Assembly (NCBI GenBank): GCA_905178155.1
Contig: CAJINV010000011.1
Location: forward strand, 307,914-371,913
DNA length: 64,000 nucleotides
DNA from: Amoebophrya sp. A120
Taxonomy: Eukaryota; Sar; Dinophyceae; Syndiniales; Amoebophryaceae
Reading direction: 5' to 3'
Shown: positions 1 through 12,181 of the stretch, piece after piece
Numbering within the stretch: the stretch's first letter is position 1
How the letters are laid out: each line of letters begins with the position of its first letter
Translations under genes and position numbers: made by a program
Notes under the pieces: model-generated
Database searches by the model: none
Told to the model about the DNA's origin: nothing
What the model saw: only the letters and a program-made list of their open reading frames with translations

Positions 1-1730
1 CTAGGTCGGTGCGCCCCCAAATGTATGAAGGCGGCCTTTTGGGTTGCCGAAAATGACCCCCCCCCTGGCCAAGAGTTAGATCGGTGCGCCCCCAAATGAG
101 GGCCGGCCTTCCGGGATGCCGCAAATTGCCTCCTTCCGGCCCAGAATTTTGTCGGCGCGCCCCCGAAGGAGGGCGGCCTTTTGGGTTGCCGAAAATGACC
201 CCCCCTGGCCCAGAGGTAGGTCGGTGTGCCCCCAAATGAAGGCGGGCCTTCCGGGATGCCAAAAATTGCCCCTTTTTGGCCCGGAATTAGGTCGGTGCGC
301 CCCCAAATGAAGGCGGCTCTTTGGGTTGCCGAAAATGCCCCCCCAACCCCCGCCCAGAACTAGGTCGGTGCCTGCGCCCCCAAATGAAGGCGGCCACCTG
401 GGTTGCCGAAAATGACCCCCCCATGGCCCGGAGTTAGGTCGGTGCGCCCCCAAATGAAGGCGGGCTTTCCGGGATGCCAAAAGCCGCCCCCTTCTGGCCC
501 GGAATTAGGTCGGTGCGCCCCCAAATGAAGGCGGCCTTTTGGGTTGCCGAAAATGCCCCCCCTTGCCCAGAATTAGGTCGGTGCGCCCCCTCATGAAGGC
601 GGCCTTTTGGGTTGCCGAAAATGACCCCCCCCTGGCCCAGGGTTAGGTCGGTGCGCCCCCAAATGAGGGCGGGCCTTCCGGGATGCCAAAAATTGCCCTC
701 TTCCGGCCCAGAATTAGGTCGGCGCGCCCCTAAGTGAGGGCGGCCTTTTGGGTTGCCGAAAATGACCCCCCCCCGGGCCCAGAGTTAGATCGGCGCGCCC
801 CCAAAGGAAGGCGGGCCTTCCGGGATGCCAAAAGCCGCCCCCCTCTGGCCCAGAATTAGATCGGTGCGCCCCCAAATGAAGGCAGCCTTTTGGGCTGCCG
901 AAAATGCCCCCCCCCCTCGCCCAGAATTAGGTCGGTGCGCCCCCAAATGAAGGCGGGCTTCCCGGGATGCCAGAAATTTCTCCGCTCAGGCCCAGAATTG
1001 GGTCAGTGCGCCCCCAAATGAAGGCGGCCTTTTGGGTCGCCGAAAATGCCCCCCCTCGCCCAGAGTTAGGTCGGTGCGCCCCCAAATGAAGGCGGCCTTT
1101 TTTGGGTTGCCGAAAATGCCCCCCCCTCGCCCAGAATTAGGTCGGTGCGCCCCCAAACGAAGGCGGGCCTTCCGGGATGCCAAAAATTGCCCCCTGCTGG
1201 CCCAGAATCAGGTCGGTGCGCCCCCAAATAAAGGCGGCCTTTTGGGTTGCCGAAAATGACCCCCCCCCTGGCCGAGAGTTAGATCGGCCCTATTCCAGAA
1301 TTAGTTCGGTGCGCCCCCAACAAGAAGGCGGGCCTTTTGCGATGCCAAAAATTGCCGTCTTTTGGCCCAGAATTAGGAAGGTCGGCGCGCCCCCAAATGC
1401 AGGCGGGCCTTTTGGGGTGCCGAAAATGAGCGCCCTCTGGCCCCGAATTAAATCGGTGCGCCGCTGACGGAAAGCGGCCCTTCTGGTTTTGGGGTAGCCA
1501 AAATGAGCCCCACTGGCCCAGAATTACGTCGGTGCGCCGCCAACGAAAGGAGGGCTACGCTTTTTCGAGTGCCAAAAATGAGTCGCCTCTGGCCCAATTG
1601 AATTAGGTCGGTGCGCCGCCAACGGAAGGGTGCCCCGCAACAGCCGCATTCCGGGCGTAAAATTTGACCCGGAGCTCCCTCGCTGAGGCGCTGCCCGGAG
1701 GCGGGCCGCTTCGAGTGTCCCAAGTCGGCC
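1..1730. repeat. GC-rich minisatellite, about 73-bp unit, about 23 copies
   Basis: A tandem array whose unit contains GGTCGGTGCGCCCCCAAATG, then a GGCGG(G)CCTT core, then a C-run and GGCCCAGAATTAG. The GTCGGTGCG start recurs about every 70-75 bp. Two monomer types alternate imperfectly: one has TTTTGGGTTGCCGAAAATG, the other TTCCGGGATGCCAAAAATTG. Copies after about 1440 are more divergent. Open frames inside it are by-products of the repeat and are not called as genes. The array runs off the left edge. Confidence 0.93.
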
Positions 1731-2342
1731 TGTTTGAGCCCCGGCTTTGCTCACGGCGCCGCTAACGCAAGCGAAACATCGGAAAGCCACTACGACGTGC
1801 CGGACTAGCGCGTGCATCTCTCCCCGCTTCAGTGGCTTCACCTTTTTAAGGACGCTCCCCAAGTCTTTTTGTTGCTTGCTTGCTGTCGCTTCTGATCAGA
1901 ATGTAAATCCACCTATAGTACACTTCCGGGTCATCTCGCAAGAGGAATATACATCGCAGCTTTTTCTCATCCTGATGGGTTTCGCACCGCATGAGAGACT
2001 ACTCGTGCGGCGACTCCACCAGCCTTGCTACGCGTTTCGGCTTCCACCATCGATGCCCATACGCACCACCTCGCTTCGACGTCTCATCCGTGCTGGTGAT
2101 CGTGAAGTAAATATATAATTTTGGTTTTGCACATGCGCCACCATAGACCAATCTGTAGTTTTCTGACTCTGCCTGATGCTTCACAACACGACTCCATTTT
2201 TTGTTCATCAGTGTTTCAGCGAACGCAAAATATCTATCAATGCGAGGCGATGGTAATCTTCATCCAGGACATCAATATGACTGCTGGCGATAAAAAAAAT
2301 TTTCTCTCATCTCCTTTTATTTCCCTCTCTCTGCAATTTCAG
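1731..2342. other. Unassigned sequence before the plus-strand gene
   Basis: No convincing gene. Base composition falls from the GC-rich satellite to AT-richer DNA. A stretch ending in pyrimidines and TTTCAG at 2342 looks like a 3' splice site for the next feature, so upstream exons of that gene may lie here, but I could not define them. Confidence 0.4.
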
Positions 2343-3452
2343 CAAAATGGATGAAAAAATAAAAATGACCGATGAATATACGGGTGAGAACAAGAAGAAA
2401 ATACGATATAGATTTTACCCGACCATGAACGATGAATACGTGGCCAGAGTGATCACGTAGGTTAAGTGCCTTGACAGGGTTGGATAAGTGCCGTGCTCAG
2501 ATTCGCATTCTAATTACTCTGAGGTCCCTACTGAACAGGTACGTCAACCAGAAACGAATTGTCTGTCCAGATGTGCGCCCGACCACGACTACAGGACAAA
2601 AGATCACTTTTACGACAAAAAACGACGAATGGAACGAAAATTCCCGCTGAAAAGAAATATATCGAGGGAGAATCGTTTCTACGCATTCTCTTGAGCTGCG
2701 ATGGTGCTTTGCAACATAAGTAGGCGAAACCACATTCATCCGGAACCGTTCCGAATTACTGGAAGTCATCATATCTTCCGATGTTTCATTTCCACCTGCA
2801 GTCGAGTGGTTTCACGTAGACTTTCTTGGAAACGAATGGAAATCTTGGGGTAAGTGATTCCAAATTCATCTTGTTCCTCGATCACATCCAATCTTCACTT
2901 GCGCTCGTGGTGTCATTTAAACGCCGTTTTACGCACAACAAACTTGACTTCGCTACAATTGCTCGGCAACATACAATGTGTGTTGCCAGGTTGTATCAGT
3001 CAATTTGTGAATGAAAGTGTGATTATTTGCGGCAACGACAACCAGAGTGGCATAACAAAGATCATGCGAAGGTGTTGTATTTTTATAAGTTGTATAAATG
3101 TTGATGTTCCCATATCAGATCCGCACGATCGGCGTCGCGCTAGTGATGCTCCTGTTCATCTATCTTACACATTCATATTTTCAAACCTGAAACGGAAACT
3201 GAAAAATTAGAATATCTCAAGCTCAACGTTCATACAATAGTTGCTACGCTTCTAATGAAATACAAATAATTCGTGATCGTGAGTAATATAGGCGGGCCTC
3301 GGGGCTTAAATACTTCTCTCACGGAAAAATGCGACGACTGAGGACATTCCAAATTTAAATAGAAACCGCTTCATAGGATTCGAGATCGAGGCTCACACTG
3401 AATATAGAAAAACTTTCGAATTGTTTGCTGAAATCCACTTGAGGCTTTGGTC
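2343..3452 (+). CDS. Candidate multi-exon plus-strand gene, function unknown
   Basis: Several short exon-like blocks have good splice signals. Block 1 (2343-2456) follows a pyrimidine tract and CAG, has an ATG at 2347 and ends at GTAGGT. Block 2 (2539 to about 2719) follows ACAG and joins block 1 in phase, giving a peptide with YVNQKRIVCPDV. Its frame then breaks at an A6 run (2617-2622). With one A fewer it would read on through a peptide including IEGESFLRILLSCDGALQH. Block 3 (2802-2849) follows a pyrimidine-CAG acceptor, ends at GTAAGT and encodes EWFHVDFLGNEWKSW. A further block (3377-3452) encodes GFEIEAHTEYRKTFELFAEI and ends at GTATGT. The blocks read like one conserved protein but I do not recognise the family. 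The phase between blocks 2 and 3 is unresolved. It may be intact with an assembly error, or a decaying gene. Confidence 0.45.
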
Positions 3453-4628
3453 GTATGTCGCGCTGTTCACAGAAAAATAACTACTTCTCCATGAAAAGCA
3501 AAAGTTCGTAGACAAGTGCACTTGTCGAGAGCTTGCATAGAAGACAAAGGAAACAGGTGCTCAAGGATGGTATGAGCTCCTCCGCCTATTCCTCTTCTTC
3601 ACCCCATCCCCATGCAATGGAAACATTAACATTTACATGACTTGTTCTTTTTCTAAGTACTGTCCTCCTCTTGCGTCCACGTCCGTGTATAATTGCACAT
3701 TTGGCAATTTTTTAGTTCCTTCTCCTGCGGTGGGAGAAGATATCGCCGGAGCGTGATACTTCTATTTTCAGAGCGATAATATGAGGTGGTATTTATTATA
3801 TACTGATTCAAAAAAATCTTGAATGATCAAATTTGAAACGTTTTAGCCGGACCAGCTGGAGTTTTTTGGCGTCTGACATGCGCGCACTACGGTGCGGCGG
3901 CAAAAGATTTTTTTTCATTCTGACGCAGATAAATGTAAAACCAGTAGAGAAAGGGCTGGTAATACGCCGGAACGACGAAAGTAGATCTATATTCCATTGC
4001 TGATAATTCTGATCACATTTATACTTAATCCAATACGCTGATAACTTAGCTTAATCATTCTTGTTGCTGTATCGAAGTAAGCCACTTGCGATTCGTATCT
4101 GTCGAGTATACTCTCTGCAATATTCTCCTCCCAATTAATTTTGCTGCAGCGTGAAGGTGTGAGAGAAACACTCAATTTGCATTTTCCAACCTGCGATGTA
4201 TACATGTCATAGGAGCACTGGCATCTGCATCTTGTCATATAATTTTCGCCACAGATTATTTACATCGACGAACGCCGAGGTATGCGGCAGTTACGTTGTA
4301 GTAAAAGTTGCGACAGACCTCTATCCGGAAGATAACCGTGGTAAAAATGGATACGTCGACTAATCGTTTGCTTAATTTTGCACTGCCTGACCCTGACCGA
4401 TGCAGAAACTACAATTTATCATTTACATCCATGATTACTTGCGCTTCACCGATCAGAATGCAAAGCGTCGTCCTATGGTATTCAGCGAAAGCTCGTAGAT
4501 CATGATTGCCGTGTATCGCACTGCTGCCACGACGAAATTTAATTTCGACACACGTACTACATAAAGACAAACATGCGGAATATCACGTACAAATATTGTT
4601 GCACTTGCTGCAACTGACCCTACTTGAG
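3453..4628. other. AT-rich stretch with isolated exon-like fragments
   Basis: No long open frame. Short plus-strand pieces could be more exons of the preceding gene: about 4149-4210 after TTTGCTGCAG, and about 4304-4336, encoding VATDLYPEDNR before GTAAAA. They could not be joined with confidence. Confidence 0.3.
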
Positions 4629-7600
4629 CTAGCAATGGCGTTCGCGCTTCGCTGGTGGGGGTTGGAGTTCCCCTGCGAGGTCCGAGGTGTGGTACTCGAA
4701 GCTGGATCGCTTGTCCGGCGACTGGCTCCTCTTGAAAACCAGGTTGTATTGGTGATTTCCACGCAGCCCGAGGGTCTCGGTCTTGTAGCGTTCCGCGCGG
4801 GGGCGGAACACGTACAGGTGATCTTTGGACACCTCGAGGACCGTGTCGTGCCACGCCTTGCAGATATTCGGTTTCGATCCTCGGTTCACTTTTTCGACCT
4901 TTACGATCTGCGGTTTGGCCGCAGTGTCCTTTTTGTTGTTCTGCGCCTTCTCCTCCATCGAAACCGGCACTGCTGTATCCTTCACTTGCATGCCGTCCGC
5001 AGTCGTTGCCCGCTTCTTTTGTTGCCCCCCAGGTCTGACTTTTACGACCTGCAGCTGCGATGTGTTGGACAGTTCGAACTTCCATTCTTCCGCCTCCAAT
5101 CAAGTTGAAAACAGTTCCCTCGCATCTTGCAAAAAATCTTCTTCGTCAATTCTTACATTAGGCAAACGTAGTGTGGGAAAGGTGGCATGACAAAGTATCT
5201 ACATACTTCTTCCTCTTGTTCTAATTTAGACTTTTTACGAGAAGAAGAAGATTAGCACAAGATAACAGATTAGTGTGCATGCAAAGGACGGCTGAGGTAC
5301 TTACTCGTTCGCCGAGTGCTGCACATGCATGATTCTGCGGGCCAGGGAAGTATTTTCAACATGATACCCTCTGGATTTTCCTGCTTGCAGACGGTTTTTC
5401 CGTGATGCAGTGGTACACGACTACCTTCCTTCGTTATGCATTGCAAATATGTCTGAGTCTGGAGATTTGTGATGTTAGTGTGTGCCCAAGAAAGCGAAAT
5501 AATTGTAAACCGCCTTCTAGTCCGAGCAACGCATGACGCATTTTTGAGCTGCTAATGGTAATTAATCAATATGAATGTATATGCCTTTCGTAAACGCATG
5601 AGAAATTGCATCAGTCCAAAGGCATGTTGTCAACATTATATTTTCTAGTGGAGAGCTGAAAGGAAACTGAATCCCAATACGCATGACAGATTTTCGTCTG
5701 CTGTTGCCGCAGAGAGAGAAACCTCGCAACCCTCCACACCAAAACATATTCGCAATGCATACTCCGGAAGACTTTACCAAATGCTCCAGCGCCCCCTGCA
5801 CTTCTACCCCAGTACGGACGGATCGGATGTCGGTTCCGGGCTGTTTGGATTTCATGTCTGAATCAGTAGCTCAGTTTGATCTTTATGGCCCTGGAAAAAA
5901 TGCGTATTGCTTGTTATTGGTATTGCTTCGATCGTGGCATAAGAAACAAAAGGCTACTTAAATCAAAAACGACTCCTGCTTTTAAAAATAAGTATACCTG
6001 GTCCTGAACTGCCACGACGCCAGTGACTTTTGCGTTATCGTGTCCCGAGGCAGGCCGCGCAACTAATTCCGGTCTTCCACTCCCGATCTGCTGAATTTTC
6101 TCGGCGAGCTGGTGCGGGCTTTCAATTTGATCTGCCACAGAGCGGCTCTCGTCCTCCGGCTTCTTGTTCTTCCCCTGATCAATAATGCGTGTAGTTGTAC
6201 TATCAGCATGTAATCATGTAAAATCATGAACATGGACATAAAATCAAGTAAGTATGAAGATCTGTGCGCTTGAGTCGACTTGGTGAAGATATCGTCCATC
6301 TCAATCCTGATACTACATGATCACATCAACGGTGTGGAATAAACTTCGTCAGTACCTCATTCTGTTTTTCATCCGAGATCGCTCCGCTAGCAGCCATCGC
6401 AGCCCAGCGCTTCGCGTACTCCGCGGCGTTTTCTGCAGTGACGAAAATTGTCTTCGGAGTGAACTTGGAGTCGGAGTTGGAAGAGGCCATTGTGATGCCT
6501 TCTTCGCAGAACCGCTTTCGGGTTTCCGCTATGCTGCGCAAAAATAATACCGCGCTCGTAGTAGTTGCAGTCATACATGACAAAATGAAAATTCCTTTGC
6601 AAGGTAAAACAGCATTACAACTTGCATTGATTTGTCATGCTAAGCTAATTTGTACGTGCAATTTTTCCGTAGTACGACATCACCTTTGCACTGCATATCG
6701 GAACTCAAGGACGAATACTCGCTGCAGCGCTGAGCCAAATGGCCAGCGAGCCACTGTTGGGTTTGTTGCAGGAAAGGCAGTGTTTGTTGGATGTTTGCCG
6801 CGCGTCCGTCCGATGCGAACTTTTCGAGCTCGTACTGAAATCCAGGATTGGGACTGATGATCGGCCGCACGATGAGGAGGGTTGCTAGCAAAAACTCGAG
6901 GTCCTCCTTGCTCAGGCCGAACAGAGTCAACAGGTATGCTAAAAACAACGTCACCGAGCGACTGCAGCCGATAGCACAATGAATGTACAGCAATATTCCG
7001 TGTTCGCGCTGCGCAGCCCCGCTATCACGCACCAGGAGGTCCAGGTTGTTTTCCACGCTGGTAGAAGTTGAAGTGAACGTGGATTTACTCGAGGGCACAA
7101 ACCTGTTTTATGCATGTGGAATCATTTGAATTGTGGTTTGATGCGCTGCTGCGGCGATGCAGCATTTTTCTCCGGAAACAATGCATCCCAAGCATCTTCA
7201 AGGAACATGAACAAGAGAGCCTCACATCATGTGATGGACGCTCGATGATCCACAAAAGAATAGTACCGGCTTGTGTGGACGGTATTCTGCTGCTCCAGAT
7301 GCTCCAAGCATTCCCGCAGATGCGCAGCCGAGGTCGTATTGAAGTCCTCGATGTCCATTTTCGCTTGCGTTCCAGTTGCGAGCCGGGAAACTGCTTGGTG
7401 CTGCAGCTTGACGGCGCGGGCGAATTCAGCCGCGAACGCCGGCGCTGAATCCTCGTGGTCCGAGATGTTTCTGATGTGCTCCAGTTGCGCTGTGGGGTCT
7501 TGGACTGTGACCGCGCAAGCGGCGAGGCAGTGGGTGATCGTTTTTCGCAACGCCGCACTGAACTGGACCGCGTGGTGCTCAAAATGGTCGCAGGGGCCAA

Positions 7601-10306
7601 GTTATAGCAATAGAAATTCCCCTCGTTCCGGACCTGGATATCCGGAGCACTTGCTCCTCAACAAAAAATAATGATTCCCAATGCAGGTTTTAGAAGTAGT
7701 TGACGTTCACGACACAACTGGGGGCATCTACATTTCTTGAACAAAAATGCACGACTCCGACATCATGCGGCATGCACGATGTACGACGACTCCGCATGCG
7801 GACCTTACCGAAGGAACGTGTATAGCAGGTCCTAAATCTAGATGTCATGTTGAGAACCATTCTGCCGTCTGATGCCTAGCATGTTCTTCATCGGGAAGGA
7901 GGGGCGCTTCTAGTGCAATAGGATCACAACGCCTGGCACGATCATCGTTCCGTAATCGGTACTGTTTTCAACAGTTCTAATCCGGTTCCGTACTTGCCTT
8001 GTAACTGATCGCTTCACCACGACCTGGCAGCGTTTTATTTTCAACTGCAGTGCACAACTTTAACTTTTCTTGCCTGCAAAACACCAACGCATGGATACAC
8101 TTGGGCAACAAGTTGTAGTTTTCATGAATGAAGAAGGTTTTTTGGTAATGCAAGAACACAAATCGATAAATGAAGACGAAACCCAAACAAGGACTACCTG
8201 CCCCTCCTGCTCCACCTTCTGCTTCTTAGGCTGCTTCTCCGTTGATGTCGAACTGGAGCTAATATTTGCAGTGCCATGCTGGCTCACATTCCCGTTTTTC
8301 AATTCCGCTATCGACTTCATGGCGCTGCTAGTACTGGAAGCCGAGCAAACCGATTTGCCTGTGGTCACAGCCGTCATTTCGGCGTTTTGCTGTCGCCCGG
8401 AAACCTAAATGTCAGAAATTTGCTTTGAAGATGATAAGGATTCGAGCTGCATGGAACAAACCTCGCCGAGATGCAAGAACTACGAAGGAAAGTTATAAGT
8501 AAAACTTCTTCGCGTGAAGCAAGCAACCCAAAATACCTTCCCATCTCCGGCTCTGCTCCCTTCGGGTGCGAAAGCGAAACTTGTCTGTGTCTTGTCGCCG
8601 GCGCAGGCCGAGGGGGCGGAGGTGAGCACAGTACTTGTAGATGCGCTACTCGATGCAGACCACTTGCTTGCAGCGTTCGTCACGTTCTGGATATTTTTTA
8701 TCGCGTTAGCGTTTTAGGTAAAACTATAAGTTTAAGCTCCATTTCTGATAGATCAAGCCGTGTCCATTCATTTTTCGTTTGCATGCAGAACGACATCACA
8801 GATTGATCCTGGTAGGCAAAACTCCAAACCTAAAGATGTTCATGCGCAGACGCATCGGCTTCGCTGCGTAATGACGTACCACTGCAAAGAGAAATAAGAC
8901 TCACACTACCTATGGCATCAATAGTCGAGTTGCTCTCGTGTCAGCATATGTTTGTAGCAGCGAATTTTATTTCCTGGAAGTTTATTATTCAAGTGATCTT
9001 TATACCTCTTCGGATTTCGTCTTGACGGTGGTGTCGCGTACGAGGAGCAAGTAGAACAAGGTCTTCGTCAGCTCTTTGTTCTCTCTGAGATCATGACCAT
9101 CGGGCGCATTCGCGTTCTTCTGGTTCAGCCCGAACTGCACCTGCACCGGGCTTTCGAGCTGAAAGAACAGTTTCTCCAAAAATTCGATGTCGCGCACCGG
9201 TAAGAGAGCTAGTTCCTTCTGCGCCTCCAGCAGCAATTCCGCTTTCACTTCCGTCGCTTCATTGCCCGTGAGAGATGACGCGTGTTTCTCGCAAGCTGCC
9301 AAAAGCGCCCTGGGGGTGGGCGAAGCTCCCGTGGCGCCGTGGTTGATTTCTCGTAGGACTTGCTGGAGAACCTTCTGGTGCTTCTCGAGAAAGGAGAGCA
9401 GGGAAGAGTCGTCGTTGGAGGTGAAAACTTGTTCCTGCTTGCGAAACAGGGAATCAACGGCACTGTCGACCTTGATTGAGTTGTATGCACCAGATAAACC
9501 ACGTTATTGAAGCAAAGTTAAAACGCAGTACAACGAACAGCGACATGCAAAAGAGGCGTAAGCAAGAAAGCTTTAGACGATGGCGAGCGATTAGGTTAAA
9601 AATTTCAAATCGACTTGCAAACCTCTACCTCCTCGATCACGTTTGTGTGCGTCTGACTAGTCGCGTCCCGTTTGGGGATACTTGCATCGTCGGTCTGGGC
9701 AGAAGAAGATGTCGCTGTAGTCGTGGTGGTCACCTTTATTCATTGCAAATGAAGATTCCTGCAATTTTCTGGTCTTGAGCTAATAGTTCTGCCACTGCTT
9801 CTAAATAAAACAAAGGGGGCAAAGGTAGTTGTCGTTCCTATATAAAAATATTGAGTGACAAAGACACGAATGGATTCCTGGACAAGGAAGGCAGCAAATT
9901 CTTTGACACATTTTTGCTCCCATTGCGCTCGGTTAAGATGTCGCGCAGACATGCTTCCTTGGCTATGCATATGCATATGCAAGAACATTGCAATTATTTC
10001 CATGCTTTTTCGCAAAAGATGTTTTTCTTTGCTTCGCAATAGATCTCTACTTGTGTCTCTACTCTTTGAACATAAACGCAAAATGAGAGGGAAAAAACTA
10101 TTTCGTACCTTGGTCGATCGCACCAATTCCGTCAGCCGCCTGATTTCCTTCTCTATCAAGCTGACATCTCTTTTTACGCCATGAACCAGCTCGTTGAGCC
10201 CCTGCAAAACCTCCTCCATGATCGTGGAGCTATTTATTCCAAGGGGAACAAGTGCCACAAAAACTATTGCAAAAGCAACGCCGTCTACTACTTTGCTCCG
10301 GTTCTT
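4629..10306 (-). CDS. Dual-specificity phosphatase-like protein, about 12 exons
   Basis: Exons in transcription order: about 10306-10109, 9733-9623, 9470-9006, 8686-8537, 8404-8198, 7633-7267, 7102-6698, 6529-6356, 6174-5998, about 5848-5762, 5434-5368, 5093-4629 (TAG stop). The exon at 7102-6698 carries the cysteine phosphatase signature HCAIGCSRS (HCx5RS), followed by a segment with VRPIISPNPGFQYEL. That order is typical of the DSP catalytic domain, which removes phosphate from Ser/Thr and Tyr. The first exon encodes a hydrophobic stretch (AFAIVFVALVPLGI), a possible membrane segment. Most introns are GT-AG and exon phases agree. Exceptions are two introner introns and one unresolved phase before 5848. 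In the exon 7633-7267 the frame slips by one base near 7600 in a C-run; one extra C would restore both the protein and the exit phase. The true start is not certain: an upstream ATG at 10429 is possible. The other exons are low-complexity linkers without a recognised domain. Confidence 0.8.
5435..5761. mobile_element. Introner, family 2, in the phosphatase gene
   Basis: Ends TATGCATTGCAAATATGTCT and ACATATTCGCAATGCATA form an inverted repeat of the family 2 type, diverged. Best flanking repeat is CTTCG/CTCCG if one extra T is counted at the left end. This is an old-looking copy, and the exon phase on its 5' side is uncertain. Confidence 0.7.
6530..6697. mobile_element. Introner, family 1, diverged, in the phosphatase gene
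   Basis: Ends TATGCTGCGCAAAAATAATA and CACCTTTGCACTGCATA. Flanks TCCGC/TCGGA match only weakly, but removing the element plus 5 bp keeps the frame from the phosphatase exon into the next. Confidence 0.75.
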
Positions 10307-10929
10307 CTCTTTCTAATTTATTGTGGTCCTGTTTTTTCTATCTCGTAAATAATAATTTTTCAATGATTTGCGACTTCTGCGTCAATCGAAGTACTCGATA
10401 TTGGTGGTTCTTAGCTCTTCGACGTCCATTGCCTCAAGGCTTCGTTCTCCTCTCGTACTACTTACTCGTCTGAAGGTTCTTACGAAAGCTGCTGTAAAAG
10501 TTGAAGTGGTTGTTCCACTCGGGAACACCATGAACGCGGCTCCGGCCGCTCGAAAGACTTCGCACAAGAAACGAAGGTAAATACGCAAGTCGAAAAATAA
10601 ACTCCGAAACGAGTACGAGGTGAGCGACAATTATTGAACCAGAACGCCAAGGACGCAGCAGTACGCTTCACATGCTAAAGCGACGCTCGCTTCACACAGA
10701 TGCAACGGAATTCTCTCACAATATCAAGTGCAAGCATACATGTACCTATTAATTACAGCAAGCTATCGCTCCATCGCCAACCCCTCAACCAGTTAGGACC
10801 AAGAAGACCGAATAACCGTCTTTATCAATTTAGAAAAAAAAATAGATCTCGTTGCAACGTTCCCGCTTACGAGCTGCGATAAAAAGGAACAAAACATACT
10901 TCAATACTTAGATCGAGCGCGCGGCCCCT
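10307..10929. other. Possible 5' end of the phosphatase gene
   Basis: A minus-strand open stretch (10382-10630) contains an ATG at 10429, giving MDVEELRTTNIEYFD and then a stop. It could be a first exon spliced into the 10306 exon, but I found no clear donor. The rest is AT-rich with no feature. Confidence 0.3.
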
Positions 10930-11798
10930 GCAATTATAGATCAACGCTGCAGCGGCACGGCAAACATGCAGGCCGCGCTGTCCGGCCCCATTGCTCGCAG
11001 CAGACCCCGCAGGGCGGGACTGCGCCACAAGGACGCGCCCAACAGACAGTGGCGGGGCCGTCCGAGGGCCCGGCCCGACGGGCTGCGTCGACAAGTAGCA
11101 GCCGGAATCAAAACATACGCGGCGAGCCGCTGCTCACAGAGCCCAGAAGGCCCGAACCGCTGCAGGGGCCAGTGGCGCAGACGGGCCCACAACGAAGCAA
11201 CACCTTCGCGGGGCACTCGGCCCGCCTTTGTGCCCCAGCATTCGGGGCATCGTTTGCTTCGAGCCTAGACGACGACCCGGGGCCTCCTATTCACTTTCGA
11301 AGGCGGCGATCTGGGACCTTTTTTGTCCCGGCCGCTAGGACGTGGGCGAGCGATCGTTGCGGCCCCAAGCTGGGCACCGAGTCGCCAGGGGTGAAGTGGC
11401 GGCATAGCGACAGTAAAACACCGGTCAGACAGGCCCGGAGCCGGCGCAGCTTTCCCATCACCTCCCAGGGAAGAGCGGGCAGGATATTTAGACGGGCCAC
11501 CTTCATCAGCACGGAGGCAACCCGACGCAGCGGAGGTATTGCTTGCGTCCGGAAAGGAGTCGCCATTCACCAACTTCTCCAACTTTGCGCAGACCGGCAC
11601 GCCATGCCTTCATGCTCCGAATCCGTTCGTCGCCATCGAGCTCCGCCATACTTCCTGCCGAGAGATTTCGGGACAACGCAATACGGTATCCCGATAACAC
11701 TACGTCGATATCACGAACACGATATGCTAAGGATAGGTCGTGATCTATTCCGAGGGAGAATTTCTACCTTTGTTACCTCGGGCAAGAAGTCAGAGTAG
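10930..11798 (+). CDS. GC-rich open frame, hypothetical
   Basis: An open plus-strand frame of about 285 codons ends at 11798. It is rich in Arg, Pro, Ser and Gln, including a QQTPQGGTAPQGRAQQT-like stretch. It has no clear ATG at its 5' end, so it would need an upstream exon. The opposite strand is also open for 111 codons (11265-11600), as expected in GC-rich DNA. No domain is recognised. It could be an exon or an accidental open frame. Confidence 0.25.
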
Positions 11799-12181
11799 CC
11801 TTATTCCCTCGGATTATTTTTCGTGGTGCATGTGCGCTTGACTTATCATAATCTGCTACGCTCGATTATCACTCTCTCGACGAACAACAACTCTGCTCCC
11901 CCCTCCGAACAGAACGCACCTTGGAAGAACACAGTGTGGCCTCGCCGAACTTCTGGAAAGACACATTTTCAGAAAAGAGTTCTCCAAATGTCATGAAACA
12001 GAAATGCGCGGTAATTATGATAAAATTTCGTCACGATGTACATGTTATGTAGTCTAGTACTTACGTCAGTCTTAACTTCGCTTGATCACAAGGAGACGAT
12101 AGAGTCGGTGTCGGACCCTCCAGTTTGAAACGCTAGTTTCAAAGAAATGGCAATGCAGCTAGCAGATGATTTAATACACTT
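11799..12181. other. Short intergenic stretch
   Basis: AT-rich; no gene, repeat or element seen. Confidence 0.5.

Noticed and set aside
76-1723. Open frames across the minisatellite
   Set aside because: They arise because the repeat unit lacks stops. Both strands are open, and the peptides simply repeat the unit.
4453-5103. 216-codon alternative frame over the last phosphatase exon
   Set aside because: The frame beginning after GGAG at 5093 joins in phase and ends in a stop after exactly 155 codons. The alternative is Gly/Arg-rich and out of phase.
5762-5848. Glycine-loop-like peptide AGGAGAFGKVF in one frame of a phosphatase exon
   Set aside because: The entry phase does not match the upstream exon, and no other kinase motif follows. 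Treated as chance.
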